A stretch of DNA of 64,000 nucleotides from Epiperipatus broadwayi (taxonomy: Eukaryota; Onychophora; Udeonychophora; Euonychophora; Peripatidae): the NCBI GenBank assembly GCA_028023455.1, contig JAQFVV010000030.1, forward strand, positions 7,840,876 to 7,904,875, in the 5' to 3' direction. The translations under genes were made by a program, and so were the position numbers. Below, piece by piece: positions 11,963-22,213 of this stretch. The notes below the pieces were generated by a model. The model saw only the letters and a program-made list of their open reading frames with translations, ran no database searches and was not told the DNA's origin. How positions within the stretch are numbered: position 1 is the stretch's first letter; every line of letters starts with the position of its first letter.

Positions 11963-12275
11963 GAGGGCGATTTATTTTGTAAATTATGTAAGGAAGGAAT
12001 TGAAAATATTAGGCATTTGTTAATTGAATGTAAAGGTTTGAAAACAGAAAGGGTACATATAATGAAGTTGTGGAAAAATAAATATGAAAAGAGTGATTAT
12101 ACAGAAAGTAAATTATTGGTTTTTATGCTGGGTTTGGTAAAAGATAAGGGGGATTTAGATATAAAGGTTATAGAGTTGACAAAAATTATGTTGTGGAAAT
12201 GGGATAGAGCAGATTATGGGTAAATTTAGAGTGGGGAATGTAAAAGAAAGTGGCTAACAGGTTTATCTGGGCATA
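11960..12275 (+). pseudogene. Fragment of a different LINE's C-terminus inserted in ORF1
   Basis: A G+T-rich sense segment interrupts the A+C-rich host LINE. It encodes about 85 residues that begin with a zinc knuckle CKLCKEGIENIRHLLIEC (Cys-X2-Cys, then His, then Cys). This is the type found after the reverse transcriptase in many LINEs. It runs to a stop at 12,221-12,223 and is followed by about 50 bp of a possible 3' UTR. The segment has no RT domain of its own. It is most simply a 5'-truncated copy of, or a template-switch piece from, a second LINE family. I see no clear target duplication. Confidence 0.6.
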
Positions 12276-12276
12276 A

Positions 12277-12747
12277 TTGCTGAGATATTCTTCACTTCGT
12301 TTAAGGAGAAGCCATAATACATCACATCACAAATTAATTCATAAAAAATCTAATATTAGTTCTAGAGCTTTGGAACCAAAAGAATTACATTCAAAACCAA
12401 AAAAACTTAATTATCAATGGAAAAATTTTGTCCTAGAAGCGTCAGATAGCAGAGATATTAATTCTCAAAGTTTAACCAATAATTATTTCACAAAATCGCA
12501 AGAGGGCACAAACCAAGAAAATAACGATCACTATGTACACGTTAACCACGGACATTTCCCAAACAAAATTAAAAACAAATATCAACATATAACAATAGAT
12601 CCACTCCTCTTAGACAATAACCCAACTAAACCAATAAGTTCAAAGGCTAAAACAAATTCCAACAGCAATTTTAACACCGATTCTGCTGCAAATCAAACGT
12701 TAAACAAAACCATTACAAAACAGTCAGATTGTAGCATATCCGCTTAA
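12277..12747 (+). pseudogene. LINE ORF1, middle part (frame 1)
   Basis: This 156-residue frame follows the foreign insert. It is Asn/Ser/Thr/Lys/His-rich and predicted to be disordered, like the N-terminal piece. It ends at a stop 28 bp before the next ORF1 frame, which is in a different phase, so at least one frameshift separates them. It has no catalytic motif. Its assignment to ORF1 rests on position and composition. Confidence 0.6.
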
Positions 12748-12775
12748 TAATAAAAATGGGAAAACTACAGATCCT

Positions 12776-13615
12776 ATGCAAACAAAAACGGATCATACAG
12801 AACAATTTCAGAATGAAAATAAAACGGAAATACAAAACATACCAAAATCAAATAAATCTTATGCAGAAACACTTTATCATACATCATTTTCCTCTTCCCA
12901 AAACGATCTAAACCCTAATCCAGACAACAGCCCATTACTAAGCATTATTAATCTAGATGCAGAAGAAGATATCCAAACTATAAATAATTTTAGAAACACA
13001 AACCCAATACAGGATAATGAACAAACCTACCAAGACATACAAACAAAATTCAACAATTCTGTTCCAGATAAATTACTGAAATCTTTTATAAACTACACCA
13101 ATGATAAAACACTCATCCTAACAACAACAGACACAAATGGCAATCTCTTCAAATTCCCACTTGAGAAATTTATAAAAATGGTAACAGAAAAAAACATAGC
13201 AACAAGCATTAACAGAATTTTCACACACCCCAATGACAGATACATAATAACAGAATTCAAAACACGAGGGAGGGGGAACTCTTTCAAAAACACCATCCGA
13301 GTCCTTAATGACAAATATTTAATAACAGTTGATAACAACAGACCTACTACATTACACGGCATCATAAAGAACTGTATTATGAATTTCAATCACATTGAAC
13401 TGCAGTCCATACTTGAGAAATATGGCAAAATCGGGAAATTTGAATACTTAAATAACCTCATTCCAACTAACACAGCCGCATTCACCATCACCCTGAAGAA
13501 TGGAGTCAGCTCACAGACATTCCTACTGAGGTTCATGCACGTTGGATCCCCAATGGTAATATCACTCGTGGCATTTCACCACAGTGCTTTTATTGCCTTG
13601 AACGCTCTCACCTAA
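12776..13615 (+). pseudogene. LINE ORF1, main nucleic-acid-binding part
   Basis: The frame has 279 residues. The first 100 are low-complexity. From about residue 100 the sequence becomes globular, with LILTTTDTNGNLFKFPLEKF and a later stretch containing EKYGKIGKFEYLNN and TAAFTITLKNG. The latter resembles the beta-strand layout of an RRM-like fold as in other LINE ORF1 proteins. The last 25 residues are out of frame. A one-base shift near 13,550 moves the true continuation to the frame that carries the CCHC knuckles. ORF1 proteins bind their own RNA. The minus-strand frame 13,093-13,389 is a shadow. Confidence 0.7.
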
Positions 13616-13788
13616 TCAAGGACTGTCCAGCAAGGATCTGCGAAAACTGTGGATCCAAGAAAAACAAGATTCACAAATGTTTCAAGAAATCCACTGAATT
13701 AAACACAACAACAAAGGTAATCACTGAAAACCTAATCCAATTTGAACCCATGCAGACAAAAAACACAGAACCAAACAGATCTGAATAA
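13560..13788 (+). pseudogene. LINE ORF1, CCHC zinc-knuckle region
   Basis: In the frame that reads TGC at 13,585, the sequence gives CFYCLERSHLIKDC, a perfect Cys-X2-Cys-X4-His-X4-Cys knuckle. It is followed after three residues by CENCGSKKNKIHKC, a second knuckle with non-standard spacing (Cys-X2-Cys-X7-His-X-Cys). This is the typical nucleic-acid-binding C-terminal module of gag-like ORF1 proteins. The frame continues to a stop at 13,786-13,788. It is one base out of phase with the 12,776-13,615 frame. Confidence 0.8.
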
Positions 13789-14513
13789 AATCCAGAAACA
13801 ACTCAATCATTAGACATAAATAGCAGAACTCAAACCAGTGCAACCTATAACAACACCTTAAATCCAACTATCATGCATTCTCCACAACAACACAAGTCAA
13901 TAGATATAATACTACCAGTCACACAAATCAGCAAGGTCAATCTAATAATGATGGAAATATCACAACTCTAACACACAATCATAACGATTCCAATGAAGAA
14001 AGTGCCACAGATTCTGATGGCACAATAATCTATCAACAAAACACATCTTGCACAAACTCAAACAATGTTCTGCAACACCCAATCCGGGATAAAAGCCAAA
14101 AGAGAAAACGCAATAAGAAAAAACACAACCTCTCCAGCAGTCCAAGCTCAGATGAAAACACATACATCAACCCAAAAAATACAAAATCTATCCTACCCAT
14201 TGACCCTTCTCCATCCAAAGATAACAATAATAAGAGAAGGAAAGAAAGTGTGTCATCCCCTGAAAAGAAAGGACAGTCTACACATGAATCAGAGCTCATA
14301 GAAAACAACACATACTTCATAAAAGATGGAAAATCCCAAATCAACTTACCTAGTAGCCAAGAAAAAGTCATACTTCTTGAAAACACCTACACAAACAAAT
14401 CAAATGATTTCACAATGGATTGGTCCTCACCACTCCGAGAACAATAACATCCACAAACAAAATAAGTAACACACAGTACATTCGTACAACTCTCCAAAGA
14501 TAATACAACAATT
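13789..14513 (+). pseudogene. LINE ORF1 tail and inter-ORF region
   Basis: Two overlapping short frames (14,065-14,301 and 14,250-14,447) encode Lys/Ser/Thr/Asn-rich sequence similar in style to ORF1. They are probably the frameshifted ORF1 tail. About 70 bp without a frame then lead to the ATG of ORF2 at 14,514. Minus-strand frames here (13,960-14,611) are shadows of A+C-rich coding. Confidence 0.5.
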
Positions 14514-15563
14514 ATGTCAATCAAAATAGTAAGTATTAATTTAAGAGGTCTTAACTCTCCCCAATGCATACATGCCATCAGGCAATGGATAAACTCCAAC
14601 TCTCCACACATATTCCTGATGGCAGAAACTAAATACCATGTAAACTCAAGCTACATAATTACTGAAAAGCTTGAAAACTATGGATTTCTAAAATTCTCCA
14701 CAGCTCTCACAGCCTCCGGAGGGATAGGTATTATTATCAATAGAAAATCACCACCAAATGACTTTAATATCCTATATCTAGATAATAACATAATGATAAT
14801 CAAAGTTAACTATAACAATTTTATTTTAAACATTGTATTCATTTACACCCAGAACTCAACCACCAACTACCATTACACAGTACAGATGATCAATATGGTC
14901 CTACACTTTAACCCAGCCCCTATTCTGCTGCTCGGTGACTTTAATATCAGTTACACCAACTTCAACAACAAATACCTACACCTAATTAACAAAAGACTCA
15001 TGTGCGGGGAGGGATTTCTACCTCCAGGATCTTTCTCCTTCTATACTCAGAATAACAGAACTCTGATAGATCTGTTCTACTACTCTCCCGAGCTACATTT
15101 TCAAATTGAAGCAAAGCTACAAATCACATCCTTCTCAGATCACCTTGCACAACTCATCCATATCACACCAGATAAGACTTTATACACTGGAGAATCCAGC
15201 CCACAAACAATACGCATGATCATACGCACAACAACAATAGAAGCTATCATCTCTGAAGCCTACATTTACTTCCACAAAATAAACATCTTAATAACTCCCA
15301 CAGAGGTTGCTTGGTTTTCATTCATTGAGATCCTGCAATCTCTGATTAGCAATTACACTTGGAAACTCAAAGGTCCAGTAAGATTACTGAAAGATTTAAT
15401 GGAAATAAACACCAAACTCAGTGAAATACCAAGTAATACATCCAACATCAAAAACATAATAGCACTCAAATTACAATACAAAAGTAAACAAATAAAACTT
15501 GCCGAATATCTCTCCATCAAAAGAGCTAAGCTAGACCTGGAGTCTCAGCACTGTTGGACTTGA
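14514..15563 (+). pseudogene. LINE ORF2, endonuclease domain
   Basis: This 349-residue open frame begins with the apurinic-type endonuclease of LINEs. Visible motifs are IVSINLRGLN (catalytic Asn at residue 9), MAETK (metal-binding Glu 38), GGIGIIIN, LLLGDFN (141-144) and the final SDH (208-210). These are the residues used for nicking target DNA before target-primed reverse transcription. The part after residue 220 is the linker to the RT. The frame ends at a premature stop at 15,561-15,563. The start was chosen because the endonuclease fold starts within five residues of this ATG. Confidence 0.85.
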
Positions 15564-16120
15564 GGATACATTTGCTGGGCTCTTGGAACCACAAAAAACA
15601 AAGAAGTATCAAACATGATCACTCACAAAGGTCAATCCTGGATTGGACTGCAAATGATAGAGGGAATCAAACAATACTTTCAAGACTCCCTACAAGCTGA
15701 GCCAGAACCACCAACAACCACCTGGAATGAACCTGAAACTGCAGACCCTCACAATATCACACACAAAATAATACACAACAAATTAGCATCACTTCCAGAC
15801 AGAATACATCCAGGCATTCATGGCATTCCTCATTTTTTCATCTCCCACCTTAGCCAGTTCTCTATTCCAATAATAGCACAAATGATTGATTATCTGCCCA
15901 AGGATAGGAAAAACATTCCCAAACCTCTACCCTAAAGCCATGGTTCTCTTCCTCAAAAAGAACAAACCTCCAGAACTTTCAAGTCTTCGACCAATATCAG
16001 TGACCCCCCTCATTATAAAAATCATAAGAGTCCATTATAAAAGACCCAATCCAAGAACGCATACTGAAACACCTTTCCAATGCACAATATGCAAAAAAAG
16101 GTTCAGCCACCATCCTAGCC
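15564..16120 (+). pseudogene. LINE ORF2, RT N-terminal blocks, frameshifted
   Basis: Two overlapping frames carry consecutive RT blocks. The frame at 15,615-15,935 has GIHGIPHFFISHL, the equivalent of the PGxDGIP block. The frame from 15,886 has PKAMVLFLKKNKPPELSSLR followed by PISVTPLI, the equivalent of the 'YRPISLL' block. The change from one phase to the other near 15,890-15,930 is a frameshift. A second shift near 16,060 leads to the main RT frame. Confidence 0.75.
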
Positions 16121-17113
16121 ATGGCCCAAGTTAAAACCCTTGTAAACTACCTTAGGACACACAAAAAATCAAAACCAATTGCCATACAACTTGACATAGC
16201 CACAGCATTCGATTCTGTCAGGACCAATATTCTTCTTAAAACACTAGCGGAATACTCCGTACCCAATCCCTTCCTACAAATCATTGACAGCCTGCTCAGT
16301 AATCACCAAATAAGGATATTTCTAAATGGGAACACTTCCAGTTGCTTCAAACCTACACTCACCATCCCACAGGGCTCTCCCCTCAGTGCTCTCCTATTTT
16401 CAGCATACATTAACCCTCTCCTTGTTGACATCCAAAGGCAACTGCCTGGCATCTATGTGCCCTGTCTAAAGAAAGAAATAGGAGTACTGGCATACATGGA
16501 TGATATACTCATAATATTACCTTCGCACAAATACCTTCCTCTCCTCTACAAAATACTAACCAAATACACTTCTCAATATAAACTTACCTTTAACCTCCAA
16601 AAATTGGCGACATGGAAAATTGCAACTGGAAAAAGAATCAACAGCACTTTTCTGGGTGAGCCACAAAACTTCCTTGGAATACCATTTTATAAACCCCCAG
16701 CCACCATCACCATACTAATTCAAAATGACATATTAAATTCAGCTAATAAAATTACAACATCTCTCTCCAAAATATACCTTTCACTGCATGGAAAGGTAAC
16801 CATATTGAAGAAAGTCCTTTTTTCTAAAATCAACTATTACTTACCAATTGTTAAATTAACAAAAAAAATTGAAAACAAACTTAACTCAATGTGCTCTAAA
16901 ATTTTTTGGGGTGGTAAGACAGTCGCCATTAGCATTGGAGGGATGCGCCATCCATCTAGGCTCAATGGATTGTCCCTCCCTGCAGTCTCAACTTTCACCC
17001 TGCAAAAAGTTCATAATCTCATCCACAAACTCTCACTAACTTTCGACAATCTACAATTTGCTCCAACAATCCCCCCTCCCCCAGATCGACTGCCACCACA
17101 TAAACAGGACTGA
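16121..17113 (+). pseudogene. LINE ORF2, reverse transcriptase palm and thumb
   Basis: The frame has 330 residues. The RT palm motifs are in order: QLDIATAFDS (first catalytic Asp at 25), IPQGSPLSALLFSAYINPLL (82-101), AYMDDILIILPS (catalytic pair Asp 127-128) and NFLGIPF. The box reads YMDD instead of the F/YADD found in most animal LINEs. The later part, LHGKVTILKKVLFSKINYYL, resembles the thumb region. It is in a different phase from the preceding RT piece. The frame ends at a stop 200 bp before the C-terminal piece. Confidence 0.88.
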
Positions 17114-17735
17114 ATCCTATTCCTCTCAGCCTACTACTCCAATCTAACTAAAACAAATCCACCCTCATACAATTCAAAAATAACTTATTGGGAAGCCTAT
17201 AGCCTACAACACCCACGCAGCCTAGTACAGGATTGCAGGCTTAAAACAACAAGTAAAAAAATCATCTCCCAATTTAGGCTCTGGAGCCTGGAAGCCAACT
17301 ATCTTGACTTTGTGATAAAGTTAAACCTTAACACACTTCCCACTAGATCATTTCTAGTATACAGAAGAAGCCATGGCAACCTGGATCCCCAATGTCAGCT
17401 CTGTCAGCGAGAGGAGGAAACAATTGACCATATCATTAACATATGCATCAGACAGTTAATTCACTCTAACTCTAAAATAAACTACAACATGATCACCTCT
17501 ATTCAAAGATGCCTAGGCATAAAAAAGATATGCCTGGATCCGATTGGCCATTTTCCTCACATTCTCATCATGGCTGGTCCGCTGTCATCTAGCCATTGAG
17601 GATTCAAGTCAAAACCCAGCTCTCACCTTCATTGACACCATTACCAAAATAAAGAAAAGAGATCAAATGCTTGCCTCCAACAGCACCTTTGATGACACTT
17701 GGAAACTCTTTGAGATTCCAATACCGCAGCAATAG
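17114..17735 (+). pseudogene. LINE ORF2, C-terminal region with zinc knuckle
   Basis: The frame from 17,312 encodes FVIKLNLNTLPTRSFLVYRR and then CQLCQREEETIDHIINIC, a Cys-X2-Cys-X8-His-X4-Cys knuckle of the kind that closes many LINE ORF2 proteins. A phase change near 17,545 leads into the last frame (17,544-17,735), which ends FEIPIPQQ. An equivalent knuckle (CGLCHMQKKQQHLIYQC) is preserved in the decayed copy at 63.3 kb, which supports the assignment. Confidence 0.75.
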
Positions 17736-18046
17736 TATGACAATTCAACCACACATAACAACACCATAGCCCTAAAAGATCACAAGATACAAATCATAGC
17801 ATATGCACACCCTTGTGCTTCTATATTAGACAAACATCACCCACAAAAAGAGAACTTTATGAACATTGAGATGGTCCCAACTGGTGCACATGAACAATCT
17901 AAATGTCTCACAGATCAAAGTTCCAATATAAACTTTAGTTCCAATACAAACTAGTACACTTGATTGTAACTTGTAAATCATACTAAAATTCGTTAAATAA
18001 ATTTAAATATTAAACTTAAATAAATTTCTTTTGGAAAAAAAAAAAA
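17736..18046 (+). other. LINE 3' untranslated region and poly-A tail
   Basis: Non-coding A+C-rich sequence becomes AT-rich (TTCGTTAAATAAATTTAAAT near 17,990) and ends in 12 A residues at 18,035-18,046. The tail is followed directly by TCCAGGCAAAATT of the hAT-like host. Confidence 0.75.
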
Positions 18047-18191
18047 TCCAGGCAAAATTAATCCTCCCTGGGGAAAAACTATTTCCATCACACTTAGCTT
18101 GCAAATGTGTGTACTGTAATTAAAATAGAGTGCCATTGATATTCATTGTGCTGTCAAGCATGGCATGTATGCCCTAGGTTGCCAATCCCTG

Positions 18192-18770
18192 ACCTAGTAC
18201 ATTGTCATCATTTAGAAATTTGGTATATAACTTTGCCGACAATTTTTCTATTTATTCATCTTTTAAGATATTTATTATAATTTCATCATTACCTGGAGCT
18301 TTTCCCTTCTTCATAGATTTAATTGCACGTCTCACTTCTTTTAAAATTCTGGGCCATCAGAAGATGTAGTAATTGTAGGTATTAATTTTTTTTATTCTTC
18401 ATTGTTATTGTTTATAAAACTCTTTCACAAGTTTCATGATATCATCTCTTTTTAATAATAGTTCCATCTTATTGTAGAAATGTTTCCTGCCAAGACCAAA
18501 TATTGTTTTACACTTTTGACTTTTATTCTCTTCTATTACTTTCCTTGCTAGATCATAATTATATTTTCTTTAACTCTTTTTCATACTATTTTACAAAACT
18601 CTAAATATTCAATCCTTCTTAATGGATCATTTTTATATATTTCATATTCCAGAACCCTTTATAAATTATTATATCTAAATAGACATTTTATTGGTAAATT
18701 GCTGCTTTTTTGTACCAGCTATCTTTGTTGCATTTCTTAATAATGTACTAGTTATCTTAAACAAATGTAT
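18192..18770 (-). pseudogene. Old RTE LINE copy, piece 3 (linker between EN and RT)
   Basis: On the minus strand this aligns with the young RTE from about 22,745 to 23,345. It includes the KAPGNDG-equivalent block (near 18,290), the LPRIL-equivalent block and the Lys/Arg-rich linker. It is full of indels and stops. It continues piece 2 without gap or overlap once the hAT-like insertion is removed. The homology ends near 18,770, so this copy is 5'-truncated and lacks the endonuclease. Confidence 0.85.
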
Positions 18771-20864
18771 GTAGGAATCAAAGATGGCAATCCATTGATT
18801 TGGAAACAAAGTTTTATATAATAAAACAATATATAAAAGTTATGAGTTGTGATTATCTTTTTTGACAATATAATCATCTTCAAAAATTGAGGAAGAGTAC
18901 CAATATTATTAATAATATTAACTTAACAATAAAAGGAATCTATGATTATAATGAAGTTTGCAACATGAATTGAAGATCAAACCAGAAGTATATTACTATA
19001 ATCATAATGATCACAGCAAAGACATTTTAGCTTATTGAACCAATTGAAAAAAGCTGGTCCTGATTATGACATGTAATTTATTTTCATCTCTGGGTGATTT
19101 ATGACTTTTAAACATCTTTATGCTTTGTATAATGTTGAGTCTGAAAATTCTAAATGTCAAAAACAATTTTTATACCTAAGGAGGTAAATATCAATGCCTG
19201 GTTTCAAAACATTTGAGAACTATGTAATTTTTTTTTTTTATTAGATAAAATCATATGTTATTTGGTATAATGAAATCCTAGAGCATTTAAAAACATTAGT
19301 AAACACTTTTCTAGTGCTTTAACTTAGCAATAAAAAATCCTAGATAATCCAGAATCCTTCTAAAGATGCCTTTCTAATATGCTATGCTAGTAAGTTTTAA
19401 AAACTTTTCCTTTTAAGGTTTTACTAATTGCCAATAGTGTTCCATAAAATATCTGTCTTATATCAATAATCTCTAATGTGAAAGTGATCATTTTATCTCA
19501 CAATACAAAGTACCGGTATTTTCAAATTATTTTTCTGTTTATAAAAATCTCAACATTTTAAATGTGGCTGTAAAATTTTATCAATGATTTTATTTATATG
19601 TATATTTTTATTTATTTCAAACATTGCTAAATTTATTTTACTTAGATCTGTTTTGCATATTGCTACAATTTTTGAAAGCAATACAAACTGTAATTAAAAG
19701 ATGAATGCACATTTATGTCTTTAAAATATCATTATTTACAAATATTTCCTAGGTCATTTTTATAATATTTCATGATTTAGTTGTAATTACACATTGTTTT
19801 ACATAAAGTGTGGATTTCCTATATATGATAGATTAATTGAAAACTATTTTATTCTCTAAACACATATTATTTTTGGGCATTGTTATTCAGATAATTGGTA
19901 ATCTCCTGCACATTGAAATGTATATAAAAACTGGTGAAACAGGATTTTGGATATACTATTAAATATTGTGTAACATTTTTATTTCTGTCAATAATTGCTT
20001 ATTTTCTACATGAATTCACATAGAATAAGTCTTAAATCCCCTGAGAAATATCAGAGGAGAATATAATCTTATCTCTTCAAAAATGACTCATAAAAGTCCA
20101 ATAATATTTATATCAAGTGATTCAAATTGTTATAAGAGACATGTAGATGATTCTCTTGTTTTTCAGGCTAATATTTAAAAGTTTGGGTAGTATTTCTTGA
20201 AACAAACTTATGAAACCAGATCTAAATTATTAAGCATTTTGCTGCTATGGTGCATTATGTAGAGAATTGGTTAGAGTAAGAGAAAATTCAACATGGCTAT
20301 CCAGAGAATGACAGTTCCATCTATGTCTCATAATTAGAGAAATAGTTTGCTTGATAGACATTTTGATGATTTCCTGTGTGGTTGCTGAAAGTGTAACTGA
20401 TGCCTTAAATGATTATATGATCTGATTTAATTATCAATTATTTGGTTTTTATGCTCTTGACTACTGTTTTAGAAACTAATGGCTGGTAAAGCTCATGACA
20501 CACTGTTGATATTGATGATAGAGTTTGTGTTGTCCTCTACAATTCAACCACAATTTGTTCCCTGTCTTTATTTTTTTATTTTATTAATACAGTCATCACT
20601 TTTGATGCATCAATTTTGAAACTGAGTTAATGAAAAAGTTCAGCAATAATATAAACTTTGATGTGTGTATGCATGCTTTATATTTAATTAACTGTAAATA
20701 AAGTATTTCAGGAGATTGGGTAAAAGAGATATGTCTAACATTGATATCACAGGAGATATGATTTTATATAGTCCTGACAGGGATTATATATTTAAATGAT
20801 CTGGAGTTGATAAAAAGTTTGAGCATCAGAATTGACAGAGCAGGAGCTGTGATTTATGGAACCC
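18771..20864. other. AT-rich stretch, nothing recognised
   Basis: About 2.1 kb has no supported open frame, element end or repeat array. It is bounded by the old RTE and the minisatellite. Confidence 0.4.
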
Positions 20865-21137
20865 AAGTTCCAGATGTGATTTATGGAGCCTGAGTCCAAG
20901 CTTTGATTTATGGAATCTGAGTTCCAGCTGTGATTTATGGAACCTGAGTTACAGTTGTGATTTATGGAACCTGAGTTCCGGATGTGATTTATGGAGTCTG
21001 AGTCGAAGCTTTGATTTATGGAACCTGAGTTCCAGCTGTGATTTATGAAACCTGAGTTATAGCTGTGATTTATGGAACATGAGTTCTGTGATTTATAGAA
21101 TCCGAGTTCCAGCTGTGATTTATAGAACCTGAGTTCC
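20865..21137 (+). repeat. 27-bp minisatellite, about 10 copies
   Basis: The unit consensus is AGCTGTGATTTATGGAACCT followed by GAGTTCC. About ten copies are present, the last ones shortened. Variants recur every four units: GATGTG/GGAG, then AGCTTTG, then AGCTGTG twice. This implies a higher-order repeat of about 108 bp. The unit length is a multiple of three and one frame reads a nine-residue CDLWNLSSS-like repeat for seven units before a stop. I see no start codon or gene context, so I do not call it coding. Confidence 0.9.
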
Positions 21138-21412
21138 AGAGTCTCAACTGCCTTAAACTATGTAAAGCACAAGGGTTATTGAATAACATTTGTTATATGT
21201 TTGATTTGTTTTGATTGTAATGAATAATCTATTTCACTGGTTCAGATGTTTTCTGAAAAAGAACCTAATATGTCTTCTCTGTTTATATAAATAGCAAATT
21301 ATTAAATTTTAATTGACTTATACAATGGAATGTTTGTTGTTTCAAAATTAAAAGAACACCTTTATTAAATGGGAGGTGAATGGTTTATTAACATATATCA
21401 TCATCATCATCA

Positions 21413-22213
21413 TCAACCATTATCAATCCACTGCAAGATGAAGGTCTCTCCAAGTTTAATCCATCTTCTCCGATCTTTAGCTTCTCTTTTCCACAACACC
21501 CCTGCACATTTTCTTATTTCATCCATCCATCTCACATGTGGTCTCTTTCTGGGTCTTTTACAATCTCTTGGAATCCAGTTTAAAATTTCAATCGTCCATC
21601 TATTATCATTTCTTCTAGCAATATGTCCAGCCCAACTCCATTTCAATCTTTTAATTTTTTCAATAAGGTCAGTAACACCTGTTTGTTGTCTTACCCATAC
21701 ATTGCGTTTTCGATCTCTTCTTATTACTCCCAACATACATCTCTCCATACTCCTTTGAGTGGTCTGAAGTCTCTGTATTGCTCTTCTATTAAGTGTCCAA
21801 GTCTCAGATCCATAAGTAAGAACTGGTAAAACACATTTGTTAAAAACCATTCTTTTCAAACACATAGGCATATTTCCTTTTAATATCAAGTTATTTCTAC
21901 CAAAAGCACTCCAACCAAGTTTAATTCTATGATTAATTTCCTCCATTATGTTTTCATCTGTATTAATAATCTGACCAAGGTATTTGTAACTGTTAACTTC
22001 TTCTAATTCTTCATAATCAATCTTTATTTTCATATTTTGAGCAAATCGATTAAACATTACTTTAGTCTTTTTAACATTTATCTTTAGTCCTACTTTTCTA
22101 CTTTCATCTGCTAACTCCTGCAACATTTCCTGCAGCTCTGAAGCATTATTTGCAAAAACAACTACATCATCTGCAAAATCCAAATGACTTAAATACTCTC
22201 CATTACTCTCCAT
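21413..22213 (-). pseudogene. RTE reverse transcriptase C-terminal half
   Basis: The frame has 266 residues and starts within the duplicated 10-bp unit. It contains YLSHLDFADDVVVFA (catalytic FADD box), KKTKVMFN, YKYLGQIINTD, VLPVLTYGSETWTLNRRAIQ, and the C-terminal RRDRKRNVWVRQQTGV and WAGHIARR blocks typical of RTE-type LINEs. It ends QWIDNG just before the terminal simple repeat. The phase is +1 relative to the upstream frame. Plus-strand frames over the same DNA (21,369-21,829, 22,150-22,377) are shadows. Confidence 0.87.
22194..22213. repeat. 10-bp tandem duplication that frameshifts the RTE
   Basis: On the plus strand TACTCTCCAT occurs twice in a row. Removing one copy joins the upstream RT phase to the FADD phase without gain or loss of conserved sequence, so this is the causal lesion. 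It looks like a replication-slippage or repair scar. Confidence 0.85.

Larger units (their letters stand above)
11566..18034 (+). mobile_element. LINE (non-LTR retrotransposon) with gag-like ORF1 and EN-RT ORF2
   Basis: This element of about 6.5 kb lies on the plus strand and ends in a poly-A run (18,035-18,046). It is bounded by a shared A-run plus TCC motif (11,553-11,565 and 18,035-18,049), which fits a target duplication of about 13 bp. The order is a short 5' UTR, ORF1 (about 11,669-14,450) with CCHC knuckles, ORF2 (14,514-17,735) with an apurinic-type endonuclease and a reverse transcriptase, and a 3' UTR of 300 bp. The sense strand is strikingly A+C-rich. Several frameshifts and an internal foreign insert make it inactive. 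A second, more decayed copy is at 61.8-63.9 kb. I am not sure of the clade. Confidence 0.85.
10760..18191 (+). mobile_element. hAT-like element inserted in the old RTE, itself hosting a LINE
   Basis: The ends are imperfect terminal inverted repeats. The left end reads CAGGGGTTGACCACCT, and the right end, inverted, reads CAGGGATTGGCAACCT (13 of 16 identical). The flanks ATCTAATA (10,752-10,759) and ACCTAGTA (18,192-18,199) match at 6 of 8 positions, as expected of an aged 8-bp hAT target duplication. The element's own DNA is 10,760-11,552 plus 18,047-18,191, and the rest is the nested LINE. I could not recognise transposase motifs in the left part, so it may be non-autonomous. The strand assignment is arbitrary. 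Confidence 0.7.

Noticed and set aside
12017-12223. A 68-codon frame that could be a small independent gene
   Set aside because: It continues upstream in phase into a LINE-type Cys-Cys-His-Cys knuckle and sits inside LINE ORF1, so it is a transposon fragment.
13093-14611. Several minus-strand frames of 60-117 codons
   Set aside because: They lie opposite A+C-rich LINE coding sequence and are Phe/Leu/Ser/Cys-rich mirror frames without motifs.
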